64,000 nucleotides of DNA from Propionibacteriaceae bacterium (GCA_017306015.1 JAFKJK010000018.1:1-64000); one strand, 5' to 3'; shown: positions 49,903 through 58,901, counted from the first letter of the stretch. The notes: a model not told the origin generated them from the sequence alone. Numbers and translations are program-made.

Positions 49903-50949
49903 GTGGCCAGGAACAAGACCGAGACCCCCGGTCGCCCAACGATCTACGACGTGGCGCGTGAGGTGGGTTTCAGCCCGGCAACGGTGAGCCGGGCACTCGC
50001 TGGATCGCCGGCCGTCGGGCCCGACACCTCGGCGGCTATTCTGCAGGCGGCGGAGCGTCTCGGCTTCAGGCCGAACGCACTCGCCCGGCGGCTCTCGACG
50101 CAGCGGTCGCGCACTGTCGGGATGCTGGTGCCCGACATCACGAACCCGTACTTCCCGATGCTGATCAGGCACCTCCAGCGCCAGGCCCAGACCCTCGGCT
50201 ACGACGTCCTCTTCTGCGACACCGACGATGATCCTGACGCCGAGCTGCGCTTTCTCGAGTCGCTGATCAGCCAGCAGGTGAGGTGTGCGATCACCATCGG
50301 TCTCCAGCTTGATGCGAAAGCTGTGGCCTCCGTCGTCGCGCAGGGCCTCAGGATCGTGACTCTCGACCGCGAGGCTGAGCACGTGTCGGGCCTCACCCAC
50401 GTCGGCAGCAACAACCGTGCCGGCGCGATCATGGCGGTGAACTACCTTGTCGGCCTCGGACACAACCGGATCGCGCACATCTCAGGCCCCAGGAAGCTGA
50501 ACGTGGCGACCGAGCGGGCACGGGGGTATCGGAGTGCGCTGGCCAAGGCCGGCATCCCGATCGACGACCGGCTGATTCTCGAAGCCGACTTCAGCGACCG
50601 CGGCGGCGCGGAGGCGCTGGCGGCACTCATGCAGATAGACGACCCGCCGACGGCCATCTTCGCCTCGGACGACGTCATGGCGATCGGCGCGATCTCCGCG
50701 GCTACCGACCTCGGGCTGAGGGTGCCCAAGGATCTCTCGATCGTCGGCTTCGACGACATCCCGATCGCGTCGCTGCTCAGGCCGAAGCTGACGACCGTGC
50801 GCCAGGACGTGCCGAAGCTCGCGCAGCGGGCTTTCCTGGCCGCCGTCGGCGACGAACCGCAACGTAACCCCCCGCACATCCCCGTGACGTTGGTGGAGCG
50901 CAAGAGCGCGCGTCCGCCGAGCCGGAATCAGAAATCGCAAACCGATTAG
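49903..50949 (+). CDS. LacI-family transcriptional regulator of the nucleoside operon
   Basis: Repressor of 348 residues. The N-terminal helix-turn-helix (TIYDVAREVGFSPATVSRAL) and hinge helix (NALARRLSTQRS) are intact, followed by a ribose-binding-type effector domain (VGMLVPDITNPYF, AIFASDDVMAIG, IVGFDDIPIAS). GTG 49903 follows a GGAGGC site. It is the first gene of, or directly upstream of, the nucleoside hydrolase operon and would respond to a nucleoside or pentose; the ligand is inference. Confidence 0.92.
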   Translation: MARNKTETPGRPTIYDVAREVGFSPATVSRALAGSPAVGPDTSAAILQAAERLGFRPNALARRLSTQRSRTVGMLVPDITNPYFPMLIRHLQRQAQTLGYDVLFCDTDDDPDAELRFLESLISQQVRCAITIGLQLDAKAVASVVAQGLRIVTLDREAEHVSGLTHVGSNNRAGAIMAVNYLVGLGHNRIAHISGPRKLNVATERARGYRSALAKAGIPIDDRLILEADFSDRGGAEALAALMQIDDPPTAIFASDDVMAIGAISAATDLGLRVPKDLSIVGFDDIPIASLLRPKLTTVRQDVPKLAQRAFLAAVGDEPQRNPPHIPVTLVERKSARPPSRNQKSQTD

Positions 50950-50983
50950 TTACCAAGGAACAACCAAGTTAGTCACCAAGGAA
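50946..50983 (+). repeat. Short direct repeat before the nucleoside hydrolase gene
   Basis: TTAGTTACCAAGGAA (50946-50960) and TTAGTCACCAAGGAA (50969-50983), one mismatch, 23 bases apart, immediately before the ribosome site. Each contains an AAGGA motif that could load ribosomes. Confidence 0.8.
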
Positions 50984-50996
50984 GAGGAGCATTGTG

Positions 50997-51968
50997 ATGG
51001 AACGTCTCATCGTCGATACCGACATCGGCACCTACTATGACGACGCGTTCGCGGTCCTGCTGGCCGCAAACTCGCCCGAGATCAAGCTCGAGGCCGTGAC
51101 GACCGTCTACGGAGACACGAAGCTGCGCTCGAAGATCGCGTGCAAGATCCTGGAGTTCATCGGCCGCGACGACGTGCCGGTGTACACCGGGATCGGGGAC
51201 CCGCTCGGCGAGGCCGAGGCGCTCATGTTCGGGTTCGAGGGCGAGGGCGTCCTCGACGACGGCGAGCCCACCAAGCAGCCCGAGTCCAAGGGCGCCGTCG
51301 AGTACCTGGTGGACATCGTCCGGGAGAACCCTGGCGAGATCACGATCTGCACGCTGGGCGCGGTGAGCAACGTCGCCGCTGCCATGCGCCAGGATCCGAC
51401 CTTCGCCAAGAACGTCAAGCACCTCATCATGATGGCCGGGGTCATCGTGCCGATCGTCGACGAGAAGGGCGTCACGCGCTCACCGGTCGAGGAGTACAAC
51501 TTCAACAACGACCCGGTGGCGGCGAAGATCGTCTGCACGTCCGAGGCGAACATGACGCTGGTGCCGATCGACGTCACCCTCCGGGTGCCGATGTCGTCGG
51601 AGCAGGTCTCCCGGATCGAGGACGCCTCGTCCAAGTCGGCCCAGATGGTTGCCAGGATCCTGCGCCCGTGGCCGAAGCAGGAACGCCAGATCTACCTCAG
51701 CGTCGGCATTCCGACAGAGTTCACCGGAATCTGGCTGCATGACCCGCTCACCATCGCGGTGGCCTTCGATCCGTCGTTGATCGAGACCGCGCGCCTGCAC
51801 GTGTCGGCGGAGTTCGCGCCGACCCTGGTGCCTCGCGACCTGTTGATCAGGAACGACATCCTGCGCACCATCCCGAAGAAGAAGCCCGCCAACATGAATG
51901 TCGCGGTCGACGTGGACGCAGACCGCTTCACAGAATTCTTTGCCCAACGGATCATCCAGGGAAGGTGA
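50997..51968 (+). CDS. Nucleoside hydrolase
   Basis: Cleaves the N-glycosidic bond of nucleosides to ribose and base. The 323-residue protein has a variant of the family's DxDxxxDD calcium site (VDTDIGTYYDDAFAV), ITICTLGAVSNVA, LIMMAGVIVP and EYNFNNDPVAA. Two residues are inserted compared with the usual DTDPGIDD, so ligand geometry may differ. ATG 50997 is seven bases from AGGAG. With ribokinase at the operon end, the ribose would be converted to ribose-5-phosphate. Confidence 0.9.
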   Translation: MERLIVDTDIGTYYDDAFAVLLAANSPEIKLEAVTTVYGDTKLRSKIACKILEFIGRDDVPVYTGIGDPLGEAEALMFGFEGEGVLDDGEPTKQPESKGAVEYLVDIVRENPGEITICTLGAVSNVAAAMRQDPTFAKNVKHLIMMAGVIVPIVDEKGVTRSPVEEYNFNNDPVAAKIVCTSEANMTLVPIDVTLRVPMSSEQVSRIEDASSKSAQMVARILRPWPKQERQIYLSVGIPTEFTGIWLHDPLTIAVAFDPSLIETARLHVSAEFAPTLVPRDLLIRNDILRTIPKKKPANMNVAVDVDADRFTEFFAQRIIQGR

Positions 51969-51973
51969 ACGCC

Positions 51974-53494
51974 ATGGCCGCCAATCCATTCACCGTCACT
52001 ACCACCAGCAGGAGGAGCTTCCTCGGGGGAGCCGTCGCCCTCGGCGTCGGCCTGGGACTCGCCGGCTGTACGTCCTCGCCCACGCCGTCCGGCACGGGCC
52101 AGGGCGGAGCGGGGTCGTTCAACGGCGTCACGGTCCGCGTGGCCGTCGGCAGCTTCATGAGCACCGGGGTGAAGATCTTCAAGGACGCCTGGGAGGCCAA
52201 GACCGGCGGGAAGGTCGAGATCGTCGAGATCCCGTTCGGCGACCTGTACTCCAAGCTGTTCCAGGCGTTCTCGTCACGGGTCGACGCCTATGACGTGGTG
52301 ATCTACGCCAGCAACTGGACGTCCGGTTTCGCCAAGGCGAAGTACATCTCGCCGCTCGACGACTTCTACAAGGCGAAGAGCAATGCCGGCGAGGTCCTGG
52401 AGAAGGTGCAGAAGCTGTCCTACGCCAGCGGGTCGCGCTACACGATCCCGTTGGACGGCGACGTGATCATGCTCTACTACCGCAAGGACGCCTTCGAGAG
52501 CCAGGAGGCCAAGGACAAGCACAAGGCGAAGTACGGCACCGAACTCGCCGTGCCGACCACCTGGGACGACTACGTCCGGCTGGCGGAATTCTTCACCGGC
52601 TGGGACTGGGCGAAGAACGGCAAGGAGTGCTACGGCGTCCTGGAGGCCATGAAGCCCAAGGACGTGGGCCCGTACATCCTCACGGCCCACGCCGCCGGCT
52701 ATGCCGGCGCGGCGGACAGCCCGCTGTCGCTGTTCTTCGACCCCGACACGATGAAGCCCCAGGTGGACAATCCGGGCTGGGTGCAGGCGCTCACCGACTG
52801 GGTGCGGCTGCTGAAGTCCGGCCCGTCGCAGATGATCACCTTCGGCGGTGGGGACCAGCGGGGCAACTTCGTGGCCGGCAACTACGCCCTCGCCATCGAC
52901 TGGCCCGATATCGGGATCCTGGCCCAGGACTCGTCGCAGTCGATCATCCAGGACAAGCTCGGCTACGCGGTGATCCCCGGCTCGAAGCGGGTCTGGAGCG
53001 CCAAGCAGGGGGCCTGGACCGAGTCGGACACCGTGATGACGACCCCGTACATGGGCTGGGGCGGTTGGCACGCGTCGATTGCCGCCACGTCGCCGAATCC
53101 GGCCGCCGCCTGGGACTTCGCCGACTTCCTCGACTCGACGGAGAACGCGCTCAAGGCGGTCACCACGCCGGGCACCGCCCGCGGGCCCTACCGCAAGGAT
53201 CACTTCGACGCCGCGAAGTGGACCGCGAGCGACGTCAAGTTCGTCAACGCCGAGGACTACCTCAACTCGCAGTTGACGATGTTCAACGACCCGAACGTCC
53301 GGCTCGATCTCCGGATCCCGGAGGCGGGCAGGTACTTCGAGGCGCTGGACGGAGCGGCCCAGCAGGCGCTGTCGGGGGCGGCCACCCCCGAGCAGGCACT
53401 CGCCGACTGCGCCAAGAAGTGGACGTCCATCACCGAGGAGATCGGTAAGGAGTCACAGCAGCAGCTGTACCGCGACCTCCAGGCGACCTCGTGA
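51974..53494 (+). CDS. ABC transporter substrate-binding lipoprotein (Tat-type signal)
   Basis: Extracellular solute-binding protein of 506 residues, SBP family 1. The N-terminus has a twin-arginine motif (TSRRSFLGG), a hydrophobic stretch and the lipobox GLAGC, so it is probably exported folded and lipid-anchored. Sequence is of the sugar-binding type (VEIVEIPFGDLYSKLF, YYRKDAFESQEA). Operon content suggests a nucleoside or pentoside ligand. Its start follows GGAAGG in the overlap with the hydrolase gene (GTG 51965 is an alternative). Confidence 0.88.
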   Translation: MAANPFTVTTTSRRSFLGGAVALGVGLGLAGCTSSPTPSGTGQGGAGSFNGVTVRVAVGSFMSTGVKIFKDAWEAKTGGKVEIVEIPFGDLYSKLFQAFSSRVDAYDVVIYASNWTSGFAKAKYISPLDDFYKAKSNAGEVLEKVQKLSYASGSRYTIPLDGDVIMLYYRKDAFESQEAKDKHKAKYGTELAVPTTWDDYVRLAEFFTGWDWAKNGKECYGVLEAMKPKDVGPYILTAHAAGYAGAADSPLSLFFDPDTMKPQVDNPGWVQALTDWVRLLKSGPSQMITFGGGDQRGNFVAGNYALAIDWPDIGILAQDSSQSIIQDKLGYAVIPGSKRVWSAKQGAWTESDTVMTTPYMGWGGWHASIAATSPNPAAAWDFADFLDSTENALKAVTTPGTARGPYRKDHFDAAKWTASDVKFVNAEDYLNSQLTMFNDPNVRLDLRIPEAGRYFEALDGAAQQALSGAATPEQALADCAKKWTSITEEIGKESQQQLYRDLQATS

Positions 53495-54435
53495 CGGACA
53501 AGGGACCCCGGTCGGCAGGAGGTGCGTGGTACCAGCACCTCCTGCTGGCCCCTCCGCTGGTGTTCTTCGCGGCATTCGCCGTGTTCCCCCTGTTGTTCAC
53601 CCTGTACGTCAGTCTGAGCGTGTGGTCGATCTCCGGTGACCATCGCTTCATCGGGTTCGGCAACTACGCCGAGCTGCTGACGTCGCCGGACTTCCAGACG
53701 ACCTTCTTCAACACGGTCGCGTTCGCCGTGGCGACGGTGCTCGTCGAGTATGTGTGCGGGATGACGGCGGCGCTCATGCTCTACCGGTCCCGGGCAGGTC
53801 AGGGCGCCCTCAGGCTGGCCTTCCTGCTGCCGATGATGTTCACCCCGGTCGTCGTCGGGTTCATCTGGCGGACGATGTTCGATCCCAGCTACGGGCCGGT
53901 GGACGCCCTGCTCAGGTGGGTGGGGCTCCCGTCGGTCCCCTGGCTCAGCGAGCGTCCGTGGGCGTTCGCGGCGGTCGTGATCGCCGACGTCTGGCAGTGG
54001 ACGCCCTTCATGTTCCTCATCATCTACGCGGCCATGCGGGCGCTGCCGACGGCACCTCTCGAGGCTGCGGTCGTCGACGGGGCGTCGAGTCGCCAGGTGT
54101 TCTGGGACCACATGATGCCGATGCTCCTCCCGGCCTCGCTGACCGCGATCCTGCTCAGGACCATCGAATCGTTCAAGCTGTTCGACGTCGTCTACCTGCT
54201 GACGGGAGGCGGACCAGGGGTGGGCACGGCGACGATCACGCTCAGCGCCTATTTCACGGGCCTGCGCAACGGTGACCTCGGGAGTGCGGCCGCCATGACC
54301 TTCCTGCTGCTCGTCGTGGTTCTCGTGGTCACGACCGTGCTGCTGAAGGTCGCCGCGCGGATCGGCAGGACGAAGCCACGTCGCCGCGTCGTCGAACTAC
54401 CACAGACCTCACCATCGGAAGGTGTGCCGGCATGA
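53491..54435 (+). CDS. Sugar-type ABC transporter permease (MalF-like)
   Basis: Permease of 314 residues with six helices. MalF-type features: the P(L)LFTLYVSLSVWS start, the QTTFFNTVAFAV segment, and the EAA coupling loop in LEAAVVDGASSRQVFWDHMMP. GTG start overlaps the binding-protein stop by four bases and its end overlaps the next permease. Confidence 0.9.
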   Translation: MTDKGPRSAGGAWYQHLLLAPPLVFFAAFAVFPLLFTLYVSLSVWSISGDHRFIGFGNYAELLTSPDFQTTFFNTVAFAVATVLVEYVCGMTAALMLYRSRAGQGALRLAFLLPMMFTPVVVGFIWRTMFDPSYGPVDALLRWVGLPSVPWLSERPWAFAAVVIADVWQWTPFMFLIIYAAMRALPTAPLEAAVVDGASSRQVFWDHMMPMLLPASLTAILLRTIESFKLFDVVYLLTGGGPGVGTATITLSAYFTGLRNGDLGSAAAMTFLLLVVVLVVTTVLLKVAARIGRTKPRRRVVELPQTSPSEGVPA

Positions 54436-55277
54436 TGTCGAAGCTCGGAGCGTGGGGCCGGCGGCTGTTCCTGCTGGTCTGGGTGGTCTTCGCCCTGCTG
54501 CCGGCGTACTGGGCGCTGTCGACGTCGTTCAAGCGACAGGTCGACATCTACAACGGACCGAAGATGATCCCCTTCGTGGACTTCACCCCGACGCTCGACG
54601 CGTGGCAGCGGCTGTGGGTGGCCAGCCAGTCCGACTTCCTCCCGAAACTCCTCAACAGTTTCGTGTTCTCGGCCGTCAGCTCGCTGATCGCGGTTGTCCT
54701 CGGAGCGTTCGCCGCCTACGGACTGGCCCGCTTCGAGTACCGCTACGGCGCCTACCGCAACGACGACATCTCGTTCCTGATCGTCTCCCAGAGGATCATG
54801 CCGCCGATCGTGTCCGTGCTGGCTCTCTACGTCGTCTACGTCCAGCTCCGGGCGCTGGACACCGCGTGGGGGATGATCCTCGCCTTCACCTCGATGAACC
54901 TGCCGATTGCGGTCTATCTGCTGCGGAGCTTCTTCGCGGCCATCCCCGAGGAGTTGGAGCAGGCGGCCGCGCTGGACGGGTATCCCGCCGTGCTGCGGCT
55001 GGTGCGCGTGGTGTTCCCGCTGGCCGCTCCGGGCCTGGCGTCAGCGTTCATGCTGTCCTTCTTCTTCGCGTGGAACGACTTCCTGTTCGCTCTGATGCTG
55101 ACCTTCAACAAGGCGCAGACGCTGCCTCTCTACATCTCGTCGTTGAGCGCGCAGTCCCAGCCGGAGTGGGCGCTGATCGCGGCGGTCGGGATGATCGCCC
55201 TGATCCCGCCGGTCGTCGTCACGCTGGTGCTGGACCGGTACATGTCCAAGCAGGTTCTCGTCGGGGGTGTGCGATGA
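54432..55277 (+). CDS. Sugar-type ABC transporter permease (MalG-like)
   Basis: Permease of 281 residues with six helices. MalG-type end: EELEQAAALDGYPAVLRLVRVV is the EAA loop, and FFFAWNDFLFALMLT the family's penultimate helix. Start overlaps the previous stop (ATGA), and the ATPase gene begins inside its end. Confidence 0.9.
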   Translation: MMSKLGAWGRRLFLLVWVVFALLPAYWALSTSFKRQVDIYNGPKMIPFVDFTPTLDAWQRLWVASQSDFLPKLLNSFVFSAVSSLIAVVLGAFAAYGLARFEYRYGAYRNDDISFLIVSQRIMPPIVSVLALYVVYVQLRALDTAWGMILAFTSMNLPIAVYLLRSFFAAIPEELEQAAALDGYPAVLRLVRVVFPLAAPGLASAFMLSFFFAWNDFLFALMLTFNKAQTLPLYISSLSAQSQPEWALIAAVGMIALIPPVVVTLVLDRYMSKQVLVGGVR

Positions 55278-56344
55278 CAGCAGAACTCAAGGTCTCCGAG
55301 CTGTCGGTGACCTATGGAGACGTGGCCGCCGTCCGCATCGACGAGTTGAGCCTGGACGCCGGCGAGTTCGGCGTCCTGTTGGGGCCCTCCGGCGCGGGCA
55401 AGACGAGCAGCCTGAAGGCGATCGCCGGCCTGCTGCCCGGTGCCGCTGGTGCCGTCCACCTCGGCGGCCGCGACATCTCGCGTACGGCCCCGGAGGAGCG
55501 GGACATCGCGATGTGCTTCGAGTCGTACGCGCTGTATCCCCACCTGACGGTACGGAAGAACCTGGAGTTCCCGCTGCGGGCCCCGCGCAGGGTCCGGGAG
55601 CTCACCGCGCAGGAGCGTCGTCGCCGCGTGGACGAGGTCGCCGACGTCCTGGGCCTGGGGCAGCTGCTCGAGCGGCGTCCCGCCCAGTTGAGCGGCGGTC
55701 AGCGCCAGCGGGTGTCGCTGGGCCGGGCCCTGGTTCGGCGTCCCACCCTGCTGCTTCTCGACGAGCCCATCAGCCATCTGGACGCGAAGCTTCGCAACGG
55801 GATGCGCGCCGAGCTGAAGCGCATGCAGCGCGACATGGGGGTCACCACACTGTTCGCGACTCCCGATCAGGGGGAGGCGTTCGCCCTCGGCGACCGTGTC
55901 TTCGTGCTGGACGCGGGAGAGCTGCGCCAGGTTGGCGAGCCGACCGAGCTGTACCTGCGGCCGAGCAACGTGCGGGTCGCCGAACTGCTGGGCGCCCCGC
56001 GCATCAACCTCGTCGACGGCGAGGTCAGGGGCCAGCGAGTGACCGTGCTCGGACTGGAGCGACCGGCGGAGGGACTGCGGGACGGGCCGGTGCTGGTGGG
56101 ACTGAGACCGGCCGACCTGACGGTGGGTGGCCATCGCGAACTGGAGGCGGCCGTCGTCGCCGTCCAGCCGCTCGGGAATGCTGCGATTGTGACGGTGAAG
56201 GTGTCCGGACAGACGCTTCGCGTCCTGACTCAGGGCGCTTTCGACGAGTGGCAGGTCGGTGACGCCGTTGGGCTGGGCGTCCGCTCCGGTTCCCTCCTCC
56301 TGTTCGATCCGGTGACAACGATGTGCGTGAAGGCGGGGATCTGA
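55274..56344 (+). CDS. ABC transporter ATPase 1, switch His replaced by Pro
   Basis: ATPase of 356 residues, MalK/UgpC size with a C-terminal OB-type domain. Walker A GPSGAGKTS, signature LSGGQRQRVSL and Walker B LLLLDEPISHLD are normal. Two catalytic positions differ: the Q-loop Gln is Glu83 (CFESYALYPH), and the switch-loop His is Pro197 (FATPDQGEAF, normally THDQ). This half-site should be slow or inactive in ATP hydrolysis, with the partner ATPase doing the work. ATGA overlap upstream and TGATG downstream. Confidence 0.9.
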   Translation: MTAELKVSELSVTYGDVAAVRIDELSLDAGEFGVLLGPSGAGKTSSLKAIAGLLPGAAGAVHLGGRDISRTAPEERDIAMCFESYALYPHLTVRKNLEFPLRAPRRVRELTAQERRRRVDEVADVLGLGQLLERRPAQLSGGQRQRVSLGRALVRRPTLLLLDEPISHLDAKLRNGMRAELKRMQRDMGVTTLFATPDQGEAFALGDRVFVLDAGELRQVGEPTELYLRPSNVRVAELLGAPRINLVDGEVRGQRVTVLGLERPAEGLRDGPVLVGLRPADLTVGGHRELEAAVVAVQPLGNAAIVTVKVSGQTLRVLTQGAFDEWQVGDAVGLGVRSGSLLLFDPVTTMCVKAGI

Positions 56345-57441
56345 TGTCCAGGGTCGAGTTGCGTTCCGTGTCGAAGCGCTACCCGAAGGCCGACGACCTG
56401 GCGGTCAAGCAGATCTCGTTCGAGATCCCGGACGGAGAACTCGTCGTGATCCTCGGCCCCTCGGGCTGCGGCAAGACGACGACCCTGCGAATGCTGGCGG
56501 GGCTGGAGGGCGTCACGTCGGGGGAGATCCTCTTCGACGGGAAGCCCGTGCAGGACACTCCGCCCGCGGCCCGGAACATCGCGATGGCCTTCGAGAACTA
56601 CGGGCTCTATGAGCAGTGGGACGTCTTCGACAACATCGCCTACCCACTCCGGCTGAGGAGCGTCCCCGACGCCCAGATCGAGAGCAGCGTCACCGGGATC
56701 GCGTCCGGTCTCGGGATCGCGGACTATCTCGGCCAGCGTCCGGGCGCGCTGTCCGGCGGCGTCCGTCAGCGCATCGGCCTGGCTCGCGCGCTGGTGAGGG
56801 ACCCGTCGGTGTTCCTGCTGGACGAGCCGATGTCGCACGTCGACGCGGACGGCAGGAACGACATGAGGCTGGAGATCCGGCGTATCCACGAGCGGACCGG
56901 CGCCACCATGGTGATCGTCACCCACGACCAGGAGGACGCGCTGATGATGGCCGATCGCATCCTGATCATGAACGAGGGTGGCATCGAGCAGTACGACACT
57001 CCCCGTCAGATCTACGATGCACCGGCGACGGCCTTCGTCGCGGGATTCGTGGGGGAGCCGCCGATGAACATCCTTTCGGTCAGCAGGTCGGGCGATTCGC
57101 TGGATGGTGCGGGCTTCGCCGCGTCGATTCCCTACGGCCTGGACGCTGCGCTCGTCCCGGGCAGGCAGCTGGTGGCCTTCCGGCCGCATCTGACCCGCAT
57201 CGTGTCAGGCCCGGCAGCGGGCGCCGCCGGCGGGCTCGTCCTGACCGGACAGGTGTACATGGTGGAGCCCTTCGGCGAGCGGACGATCGTCACCGTCCAG
57301 GTGGGGCAGACCAGGGTGAAGGTCGAGTCGCGCGCCCAGGAGTCCTATGACCTCGACAGCGTCGTCAGCCTGCTGGTGAGGACGGAGGACCTGCACGTCT
57401 TCGCCGACCCCGCCGGCTCAGGCCGCGGCGAGCGGTTCTGA
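56344..57441 (+). CDS. ABC transporter ATPase 2 (partner of ATPase 1)
   Basis: ATPase of 365 residues with a C-terminal TOBE-like domain. Walker A GPSGCGKTT, signature LSGGVRQRIGL, Walker B VFLLDEPMSHVD and an intact switch His (IVTHDQEDAL) are present. The Q-loop also has Glu84 in place of Gln (AFENYGLYEQ). Directly coupled to ATPase 1, so the importer should have an asymmetric pair of ATPases rather than a MalK homodimer. Confidence 0.9.
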   Translation: MSRVELRSVSKRYPKADDLAVKQISFEIPDGELVVILGPSGCGKTTTLRMLAGLEGVTSGEILFDGKPVQDTPPAARNIAMAFENYGLYEQWDVFDNIAYPLRLRSVPDAQIESSVTGIASGLGIADYLGQRPGALSGGVRQRIGLARALVRDPSVFLLDEPMSHVDADGRNDMRLEIRRIHERTGATMVIVTHDQEDALMMADRILIMNEGGIEQYDTPRQIYDAPATAFVAGFVGEPPMNILSVSRSGDSLDGAGFAASIPYGLDAALVPGRQLVAFRPHLTRIVSGPAAGAAGGLVLTGQVYMVEPFGERTIVTVQVGQTRVKVESRAQESYDLDSVVSLLVRTEDLHVFADPAGSGRGERF

Positions 57442-57442
57442 C

Positions 57443-58378
57443 ATGGTGGCGATTCCTCGAATCCTGGTGCTGGGCAGTGCGAACCTCGACACGGTCGTGT
57501 CGGTGCCTCACCTGCCCGTCCCCGGGGAGACGGTGCTCGCGCAGGGCTGGACCCAGGGGCTCGGTGGCAAGGGCGCGAACCAGGCCGTCGCCGCCGCCCG
57601 GTGCGGCGCCCAGGTGACGCTGGCGGGAGCGGTGGGCCAGGACCCGGACGGCGTCCTGCTGCTCGACAGCCTGCGGGGCTCGGGAGTGGACGTGAGCAGG
57701 GTCAGGACCTCCGGCGCCCTGGGGTCAGGCCGCGCGATGGTCCTGGTGGACGAGGCGGGCGAGAACCTCATCTCGGTCTACGCGGGAGCAAACGCCCTGG
57801 CGAGCGTGCGTGGTCTCGACGCCGAGGAACTGGCCGCGAACTTCGACCTCGCCCTGTCGCAGCTGGAGGTGCCGGCTTCGGCGGTCGAGGAGCTCGGCCA
57901 GCTCTGCGAGGCCGCCGGGGTGCCGTTCATGCTGAACCTCGCGCCCTACTCCGACGTCCCCCGGTCGGTCCTGAGCCGGTGTCGCGTGCTCGTGGTGAAC
58001 CGGGAGGAGGCGCGCGGGCTGACCGGTGTGGTGGTCCGGACGAAGGACGATGCGATCGTCGCCGCGCGCGCCGCCCGGGTACTGGGCGCCCAGCACGTCG
58101 TGGTGACTCTCGGTGCCGACGGGTGTGTCGCTGTCGACGACGATCGCGAGCTGCGGGTGGACGGACTGCGCGTCCGCTCGGTGGACACCACCGGTTCGGG
58201 CGACGCCTTCGTCGGCTCGTTGGCGACCTCGCTGGCCCAGGGCGCCTCGCTGGACGACGCGGTGCGCGACGCGAACGTCTGGGGCGCGGCCGCCAGCGCG
58301 ACGCCCGGCGCGGTGACCACCGACGAGACGGTGCGGATCGCGCGGGAGATCGGAGCGATCTCGGTCGCTGGTGAGTGA
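57443..58378 (+). CDS. rbsK: Ribokinase-like PfkB sugar kinase
   Basis: Kinase of 311 residues, last gene of the operon. The first PfkB signature reads GGKGANQAVAAAR; the second, with catalytic Asp, is DTTGSGDAFVGS. NLDTVVSVPHLPVPGET is typical of ribokinases. It would phosphorylate ribose released by the nucleoside hydrolase. Starts one base after the ATPase 2 stop. Confidence 0.9.
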   Translation: MVAIPRILVLGSANLDTVVSVPHLPVPGETVLAQGWTQGLGGKGANQAVAAARCGAQVTLAGAVGQDPDGVLLLDSLRGSGVDVSRVRTSGALGSGRAMVLVDEAGENLISVYAGANALASVRGLDAEELAANFDLALSQLEVPASAVEELGQLCEAAGVPFMLNLAPYSDVPRSVLSRCRVLVVNREEARGLTGVVVRTKDDAIVAARAARVLGAQHVVVTLGADGCVAVDDDRELRVDGLRVRSVDTTGSGDAFVGSLATSLAQGASLDDAVRDANVWGAAASATPGAVTTDETVRIAREIGAISVAGE

Positions 58379-58442
58379 GCCGGTCCCGGTGCCGGGCGGC
58401 CCGCCGGAGCGCGCCGCTGTCGGGTGCGCTGAGCGGGCCCGC

Positions 58443-58497
58443 GGTTCGCGCTACCAGTGGCCTGGCCCGGGGTACACGCCGGACGGCTTCACAGCCA
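58443..58497 (+). repeat. 55-bp direct repeat, right copy
   Basis: 50 of 55 bases match 49746-49800 (GGTTCGCGCTACC, TGGCCCGGGGTACA, GCCGGACGGC). It lies 65 bases after rbsK. Confidence 0.9.
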
Positions 58498-58544
58498 CAC
58501 CCTGGAGGGCACCGACGTAGGAATCCGGCCCGGGATCGTGACTC

Positions 58545-58788
58545 TGCGTCCGGCAAGAAGCTGTCGGCGAGCATCAAGGTCACCTACTCGACGTCGAAGG
58601 CCGATGTGGTGGTGGTCGACAAGGTGGGACGCCTGGTGGCCAGGACCAGGGGCACAGAGTACGTGAAGGTCACCGCCGGTGGCAGGACGGTGAAGTACAA
58701 GATCACCGTCCTGGAGACCGAGCCGGCTGTGTGGGGTCCTTCCCCTCAGGGGCCTCACACAGCCCTCGGACTCTCGACGCCCCTCTGA
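58545..58788 (+). pseudogene. Fragment of a surface protein with an immunoglobulin-like (Big2-type) end
   Basis: No start codon fits. The frame reads SGKKLSASIKVTYSTSKADV, then RLVARTRGTEYVKVTAGGRT and VKYKITVLE. This is the alternating hydrophobic pattern of the last half of a Big2-type domain (the family's GTAYVKVTAGG element). It is bracketed by related repeats at 58443 and 58825 and followed by a hairpin, so it looks like the remnant of a larger secreted protein. Confidence 0.55.
58725..58764. terminator. Hairpin after the surface-protein remnant
   Basis: GGCTGTGTG (58725-58733) pairs with CACACAGCC (58756-58764), with GGGGTCC/GGGGCC nearby in the inner part. No T-run. Confidence 0.55.
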
Positions 58789-58824
58789 CCGTCCGCACCG
58801 AACGGGCGGACGTCTGACGCGAGG

Positions 58825-58880
58825 CCTTGCGCGCTGCCAGTGGATCGATCCGGCGTACATGCCGGACGGGTTCACACCGA
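58825..58880 (+). repeat. Diverged third copy of the 55-bp repeat
   Basis: GCGCGCTGCCAGTGGATCGA then TCCGGCGTACATGCCGGACG and GGTTCACACCG. The GTACA-GCCGGACGG-TTCACA core is kept, with the rest about three quarters identical to 58443. Confidence 0.75.
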
Positions 58881-58901
58881 AGCGGATCCCAGCGACCACG
58901 C

